NCBI GenBank assembly: GCA_019188255.1 | Contig: JAETXT010000003.1 | Span: 5,022,001 to 5,086,000 of the forward strand | Length of the DNA: 64,000 nt | Source of the DNA: Verticillium longisporum | Lineage: Eukaryota; Ascomycota; Sordariomycetes; Glomerellales; Plectosphaerellaceae | Reading direction: 5' to 3' | Part shown: positions 59,214-64,000 of the stretch, in pieces | How positions within the stretch are numbered: the first letter of the stretch is position 1 | Layout of the letters: every line of letters starts with the position of its first letter | Program-made: the position numbers and the translations under genes | The notes under the pieces: model-generated | The model's database searches: none | Told to the model about the DNA's origin: nothing | What the model saw: only the letters and a program-made list of their open reading frames with translations

Positions 59214-60649
59214 TCACTTGGTCTCCTCCTTCATGACGAAAAAGACCCCCGCCATGAGGGACGTCAGGATGCCCACCGTCAGGAATCCGGCGGCCACACG
59301 CTCGGCCTGCTGTATCGGCTTGAACTCCCACGAGTGGGGCTCCATGCCCGCTTGCGGGTTGCCTTTGCTCGTGCCGCCCGTCTCCGCCGTCACGGGCGCT
59401 GTCCTCTCCTTTTGCACGAGCGTATACATGACGGCCGACAGGGCGCTCATCTGCTCGCCGACGCCGACGAGGCCGTCAAACTGGCCCCGCGACTGCCACG
59501 CCAGCCCGCAGGCCGTGCCGCCGATGCCTGGGAACCCCTGGTCTGGGTCGCCGACGCACACCGACGCCACGCTCTGCGCGTTGGGCCGCAGCAGGCCCAT
59601 GATGCGGTCAAAGAGGTCCGGCACGACCTGCGCCGTGCCCGCCATCCACCGCGCGAGGTAGCCCTTGAAGCTGCTCTGGTCAATATTGCACTGTTTGAAC
59701 GGCTCGCACCGCTGCTCGAACATGACGCCGTTCTGGAAAAATGTCTTCTCCGTCTCGTCGAGGAGTCCCACCGTGCGCGTGCGCCACTTGTCGTCCCCGT
59801 CACGTTGTGCATGACGGCGGCCCCGTGCAGGTAGATGCCCGCGTTGTAGGACCACTGGTTCTGGTCAATATTGGGGCAGTCGGGGCTGTTCTCGACGACA
59901 TCGACACCGTCGTACACCTTGAAGTCGTCTGTGATGAGCCCCGCCTTGACCTCCCAGTCCCACACGCGCTCCGCCCACTCGGCGTACGTCTGGTTGCCCG
60001 TGTACCGCGCCAGCCGCGCGGCAATGTTGAAGAAGCAACCGTTGGAGATGGAGTTTTTGTAGTTGAATCCGTTGTTGAACGAGAAGATCTGCCACCGCAG
60101 CCCGCCGCCGCACGAGTCGGACGCCTCGATCCAACGCTGCGCCCACTGGTTGAAGCATGCCTGCACAAGAGCCAGCCACTGCGGCTGGTCTGCGGGCGGG
60201 TCCGGGTACCCGGCCTCGGTGGCCATCATGGCGGAGATCGTCCAGAAGCCCTGGTCGTCGTTGCCGAGGGTGCGTGTCTGGTTGAGGGGCATAAAGTCAG
60301 CCTCGTCGCCGGCCTGGTGGACCATTGCCTGTGTTGTGATCTCGTTGTAAGTGTCGTCGCCCGTGAGGAACCAATAATCGACAAGGGTGCCGAACATGGC
60401 GCCCGCGGTCCACCCTGTGCTGGTCAGTATCCATGTTCACAGCTTGTTTCTGAGCTACATACAGAAATAAGGATCTGGGAGGTTGCCGGGCACATCGCCC
60501 GTGTTGTTGCCTGTGTAGAAGCTCACGAGACCAAAGGCGATGGTGCTCGCTGCGTCCTTGACCGATTGTTCGCTGTCAATGTCTAATTGGATGGCGTGGG
60601 CTGCGTTGCCCATGATGCACGCTGCACTCAGTGTCGATAGCAATCTCAT
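59214..60649 (-). CDS. GH76 protein, DCW1/DFG5-like putative alpha-1,6-mannanase or transglycosidase (one apparent frameshift)
   Basis: Exons 60649-60463 and 60414-59214 (48-nt intron, GTATGT...CACAG) give about 462 residues when one missing base is allowed. A signal peptide ([19 protein letters not shown]) leads into [20 protein letters not shown] and [12 protein letters not shown], built across the splice. The catalytic Asp pair is in [13 protein letters not shown], and [17 protein letters not shown] follows. The frame slips at the G4 run (plus strand CCCC at 59795-59798) after MHNVTG; one extra G gives DDKWRTR and the rest of the domain. A hydrophobic segment lies near the C-terminus ([19 protein letters not shown]), followed by KEETK: a membrane anchor. 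DFG5/DCW1 proteins act on GPI-linked mannan at the cell surface and are needed for cell-wall building in yeasts. Confidence 0.9.
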
Positions 60650-62771
60650 GATGAACGAGGGTGTGGTGAACGTGTGAGAAAATAGTAGGAGAAGAAGAAA
60701 AAAGAAGCCGGTCCAGCTGGGCTTGATGGTGCGTCCTGGTCGCCACGTCTCGTGCCGTGGACGGTATTATGAAGCCGTCGTTTCGTCGAGCTGCCGAGAA
60801 GCAGCAGCTTGTATGCTGTCTGGCGTTCAGGAGTCTATACGATCTATGATTCCATGGAAGCTAGACAAATAGTCTTGTTGCATGCGTGTTGCCTCGATGA
60901 GAACCGAGGCGCAGTGTGCAAGCCAAGAGATTCACCTGATAAGCAACAGAATTAAGCTTGGTTTGAGAATGAATGAAGAGAGGACTCTGTCCGGTAAGAA
61001 ATAATATCGAGTACAGTAAACGGAACCGAATAGAGGGGGAAAAAACTCGTCCAGGAGTAAATGAATGGAAAGACTGAGAGGCTTGGATGTTCAGTCTGGG
61101 CGCCAACGACTCTGTTGACGATGACGTGAAAAAAGCGAAGAGGAAAGAAAAGGAGGGAAGGCACTTCACCAGAAGCAACAGCACGACCAAGAGAGTGATG
61201 GAAGAGGAAAGGAAAAGAAACAGACGAGATGGATGGACTGGGAAGCTCCAAGGCCCCAGACCGGCCCAGTCGCTTGACGTCTGATGTTGCATCGATAGGA
61301 CTCGCTACCGGCAGGCGGCGAGGGGTCGAAGCGTTGACGAGAAGTCGAGACGAAAAACGCAGTGTGTCACCATCGAACGGGTCGTTGAAGACGCGCGTGA
61401 GGCTGTGGGCAGCGAGGGCCGTTGTGAGGCCGGTTGCCCGGGCTGAAACGTGTGAGGTCTGAGCCAAGGAGGGGGGTTTCGTCTCATGATGGGGGCCAGC
61501 TGGGCCCAAAAGACCCATGCCTAGCCTGCCGTCGCCGTAGTGCCAGCTGTCGAACTGTAGATGCATGTTGGGTGTGCCTGAATGTGCATGGAGTGGGCAG
61601 CGTTGGGCGGCGTTGAAGTTACTTGAGTTCAAGCTGGAAGGTGTTGGTTGACTTGCCAGACCCAAGTCCTCTCTCAGGTGTGTGGGAGGTTCAGGGGCGG
61701 GAGCGGGAAAGGTTGACTGCAGTGTTACATCGTTGGGGTCTCCCCAGTGGAAGCGGAGCAGTGCTGGATTGACACAAGTCCGCGTGTGCTGCTTGTCACA
61801 GAGAGAATCGTCCGAACTATGCTGGAAAACTCGAACGCGGGCCTTGCCATTCTGGCGGAGAGGCTGAACGCCTACAGTTTGGGAGACTGGTTTGCAAGAC
61901 GCGTCTCCAGTCCTCAATGTGACTGCAACTCTTTTTTGTGACGCTGTGATGGACTGATGCCGTGATGGACTGACATTGTGATGGACTGACGCCGTGTGCC
62001 GATTGAAAGCGTTGGCGAGGTTCGTGTTTGAACTCTGGCGTCGAGATCGGCGAGACTGGCACACTGGTTGCGCAACGGCTGTCGATCTGGGACGAACGGG
62101 ATCAGAGGTTGGAACCAAACGTGTAGGTACCTAGCTTGAGCTTCCTGTTCAATGCTTGGTTCTCGACAAGCAGCGGGGAAGATTGCGCTTGATGGGCCCG
62201 AGACGGCTTTGCGTAGTGATATTCGACACAGGCGCAAGGCAGATCGTGATGCGATCTTGTCAATGCTTTTGCCACAGAATCCTATCTTGGCTGCTGTGCT
62301 GTAGACTGCTTTTGAGCCTGAACAATTGTTGTAGCCGGACAGAGAGGAAGATCTTGCAGAATGGAAAATTGTTTGACTTTGAGCAACAAAAAGCTCTCCC
62401 ACGGCAGCTGAATTCTGATGGCTCTTTCCTGAGGTACATGTCTGCCCAGAGCACACCGAACACGCCGGCCCACCGCTGATAAGACCACGGTGAGCTGCTA
62501 TCAGCAACGCATGGATCACGTCAAAGTCTCTCTCTGTCTGTCCCCTGATCCCCCGACCCTGGCTGCCTACAGCTACTGCACCTGCCAGAGACGGCGATCA
62601 CGCGTTTGCTCCATTCGAATCCATCAACGCCGACATTGATCCCATCACCGACGAACCTAGCTCGATCCCCGGCCCGGTGCAGTGACGGAGCTGTCTCATC
62701 ATGCCAACAAACCACGAGACTGACTGAAAAAGAGGCGACCATCACGCCTGACTGAAGGCCAACTGCGTCCA
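60650..62771. other. divergent intergenic region, GH76 and Shg1 genes
   Basis: No gene supported in 2.1 kb. A minus-strand frame at 60952-62118 is 388 codons long but starts with TTG, has no domain and ends in text that looks like chance translation. A 16-bp tandem repeat lies at 61946-61993. Confidence 0.5.
61946..61993. repeat. 16-bp tandem repeat, three copies
   Basis: Three consecutive units of GTGATGGACTGAyryy differ only in the last four bases (TGCC, CATT, CGCC). Confidence 0.85.
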
Positions 62772-64000
62772 ATGGCCACCACGGCTGCGGCTGCGGCCAC
62801 CACCACCACCGCCAGCCTGGCCCTCCCAATGGCGACCGACAGACCAGCTCCAGCAGCCTCAGCCGCTCCTCCTCCTCCTGCTGCTGCTACCACCGACACC
62901 CACCTGCAGCAGCAGCAACAGCAACCTCCAGCACCCGCCCGCAACTTCAAAGCCGCCGACCTGCCCCTGCCGTCGGCGACGCGCGCAGCCATAGAATCGC
63001 TCGCCCACAGCTTCAAGAAGAAGGGCGGCTACGACGCCATGCGCAAGGAGGTCTGGGACAAGTTCGAAGCGAGCGACTACCAGGCCCAGGTCACCAAGGA
63101 CATCCTGCGCGTCGCCGAGCTCGAAGTCGAGCGCAACCCCGGCCAGCTGCTGACGCTCGACCGCGGCAAGGCCGCCGCCCTCATCGACGGCGCCCTCGAG
63201 CGCTCCGGCGTCTACCAAAAGGCCGAGGCCGTCATCGCGCGCCTCATCGACAAGGACGCCATCGAGGAGCGCATCCGCCAGCTGCGCCGCGCCGACATTG
63301 GCGACGACGAGGCCGCTGCCGAGCAGGCGCGCGGCGCCCGGACCGACGAGGACTATCACCAGGACACGCTCGACCGCCGCGCCGCCCGCGAGCAGGAGCG
63401 CGAGAATCTGCGCAAGCTCGAGGCCGCCATCGAGGAGGGCAAGAGGAAGATTGCGCGCGAGGAGAGGAAGAAGATCGAGCGCGAGCGGGAAAAGGAAGAA
63501 GCCAAGCGCAAGGAGGAGCGCGACGCGCGGCGTGCGGCCCGAGAAAAGCGGAAGCCGAACGCGAGAAGGAGAGAGACGAGCGGAGACGCAAGCGAGACGA
63601 GGAACGCGCCCGCGACCCGGCCCGCCACAAGTCGAGGAGTCGCAGTCGAAACAGAGACCGCCGCCGCGACAGGAGCCGGAGTCGCGACAGGAGCCAGGAG
63701 AGGCGAGATCGCGAGGACCGAGAGCGACGACGCCAAGAGAGAGAGGAACAGACGAAGCAGGCGAGAGAAAAATTGTCCAAGGAACAGCTGGAGCGCCTCG
63801 AACAGGACGCACTGGCTGACCTGCTTCGTGAGAGCAACCGCAACTCCTCTGTCAAGGTCGAAATGGAAATCGACGAAGCGCTGGCGCCGCCGCCTAGAAG
63901 GATGGCACCAGCCTCCGCCATTAAGCCTCTGCAGAAAGAAAGCTCTCGCGGTTCGCCCATGGTTTCCGACAGGAGAGCATCTTCGGCCGTGATCAAACCC
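62772..64000 (+). CDS. shg1: COMPASS subunit Shg1 (BOD1/SHG1 domain), cut by the window end, one apparent frameshift
   Basis: The frame opens at ATG 62772 and runs past 64000 once one missing base is allowed. After an Ala/Thr/Pro/Gln-rich start, residues 58-165 form the BOD1/SHG1 domain: LAHSFKKKGGYDAMRKEVWD, LRVAELEVERNPGQLL and LIDGALERSGVYQKAEAVI. A long charged coil rich in Arg, Glu and Lys follows, then an RS-like stretch. The frame slips at the A4 run (63544-63547): with an added A the text continues AEAEREKERDERRRKRDEER and later ALADLLRESNRNSSVKVEME, while the uncorrected frame turns into unlike, Thr/Ala-rich text. Shg1 belongs to the Set1/COMPASS histone H3K4 methyltransferase. The C-terminus is missing from this window. 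Confidence 0.85.

Noticed and set aside
60952..62118. Minus-strand frame of 388 codons between the GH76 and Shg1 genes
   Set aside because: TTG start, no domain, low-complexity text over tandem repeats and promoter-like DNA.
1..64000. CRISPR array, bacterial operon or prophage features
   Set aside because: Spliced genes, mitochondrial targeting and RIP show eukaryotic fungal DNA; no spaced direct-repeat array was seen.

Overview
This window is nuclear DNA of a filamentous ascomycete (Pezizomycotina, most likely Sordariomycetes). Genes are GC-rich and carry 46-85 nt introns with fungal splice sites. The recognisable products include fungal secreted enzymes, mitochondrial ribosomal proteins and a COMPASS subunit, and one transposon shows saturating repeat-induced point mutation (RIP). 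I support 17 protein-coding genes, one RIP-destroyed hAT transposon and one orphan reading frame behind RPA3. Exon limits were worked out by hand from splice motifs, frame continuity and family conservation.

Layout. 1-7655: no gene found, only simple repeats. 7656-14280: three oxidoreductase genes on the minus strand: a dimethylglycine-oxidase-like flavoprotein, a secreted berberine-bridge-type FAD oxidase and a formaldehyde-dehydrogenase-like zinc enzyme in ten exons. 14945-18051: a 3.1 kb AT-rich hAT element with a perfect 8-bp target duplication. 18464-24856: sulfate permease (STAS domain), DUF1275 membrane protein and secreted bicupin oxalate decarboxylase. 26834-28402: AlaX-type tRNA editing protein. 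30257-34843: secreted beta-helix pectate-lyase-like protein, AA9 LPMO and M43 metalloprotease. 35540-36496: RPA3 and the in-frame orphan extension. 40134-41152: ATF/CREB-type bZIP factor with a long leader. 42658-45546: mitoribosomal uL4m and mL38, head to head. 46243-50151: Ams2-like GATA factor. 52993-55950: 3-hydroxyisobutyryl-CoA hydrolase and SmD2, head to head. 56376-60649: dihydroxyacetone kinase and a DCW1/DFG5-type GH76 protein. 62772-end: Shg1 (COMPASS), cut by the window edge.

How parts may work together. The dimethylglycine-oxidase-like protein lacks the folate-binding domain, so it should release free formaldehyde; a formaldehyde-dehydrogenase homologue lies two genes away. The secreted enzymes between 23 and 35 kb form a loose block suited to plant or host tissue. 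The two mitoribosomal genes share a 382-bp intergenic region.

A caution on the sequence itself: seven places in five genes, all but one short homopolymer runs of four or five bases, look as if one base is missing. The affected genes (formaldehyde dehydrogenase, mL38 three times, GATA factor, GH76, Shg1) are otherwise intact, so assembly error is likelier than gene death.
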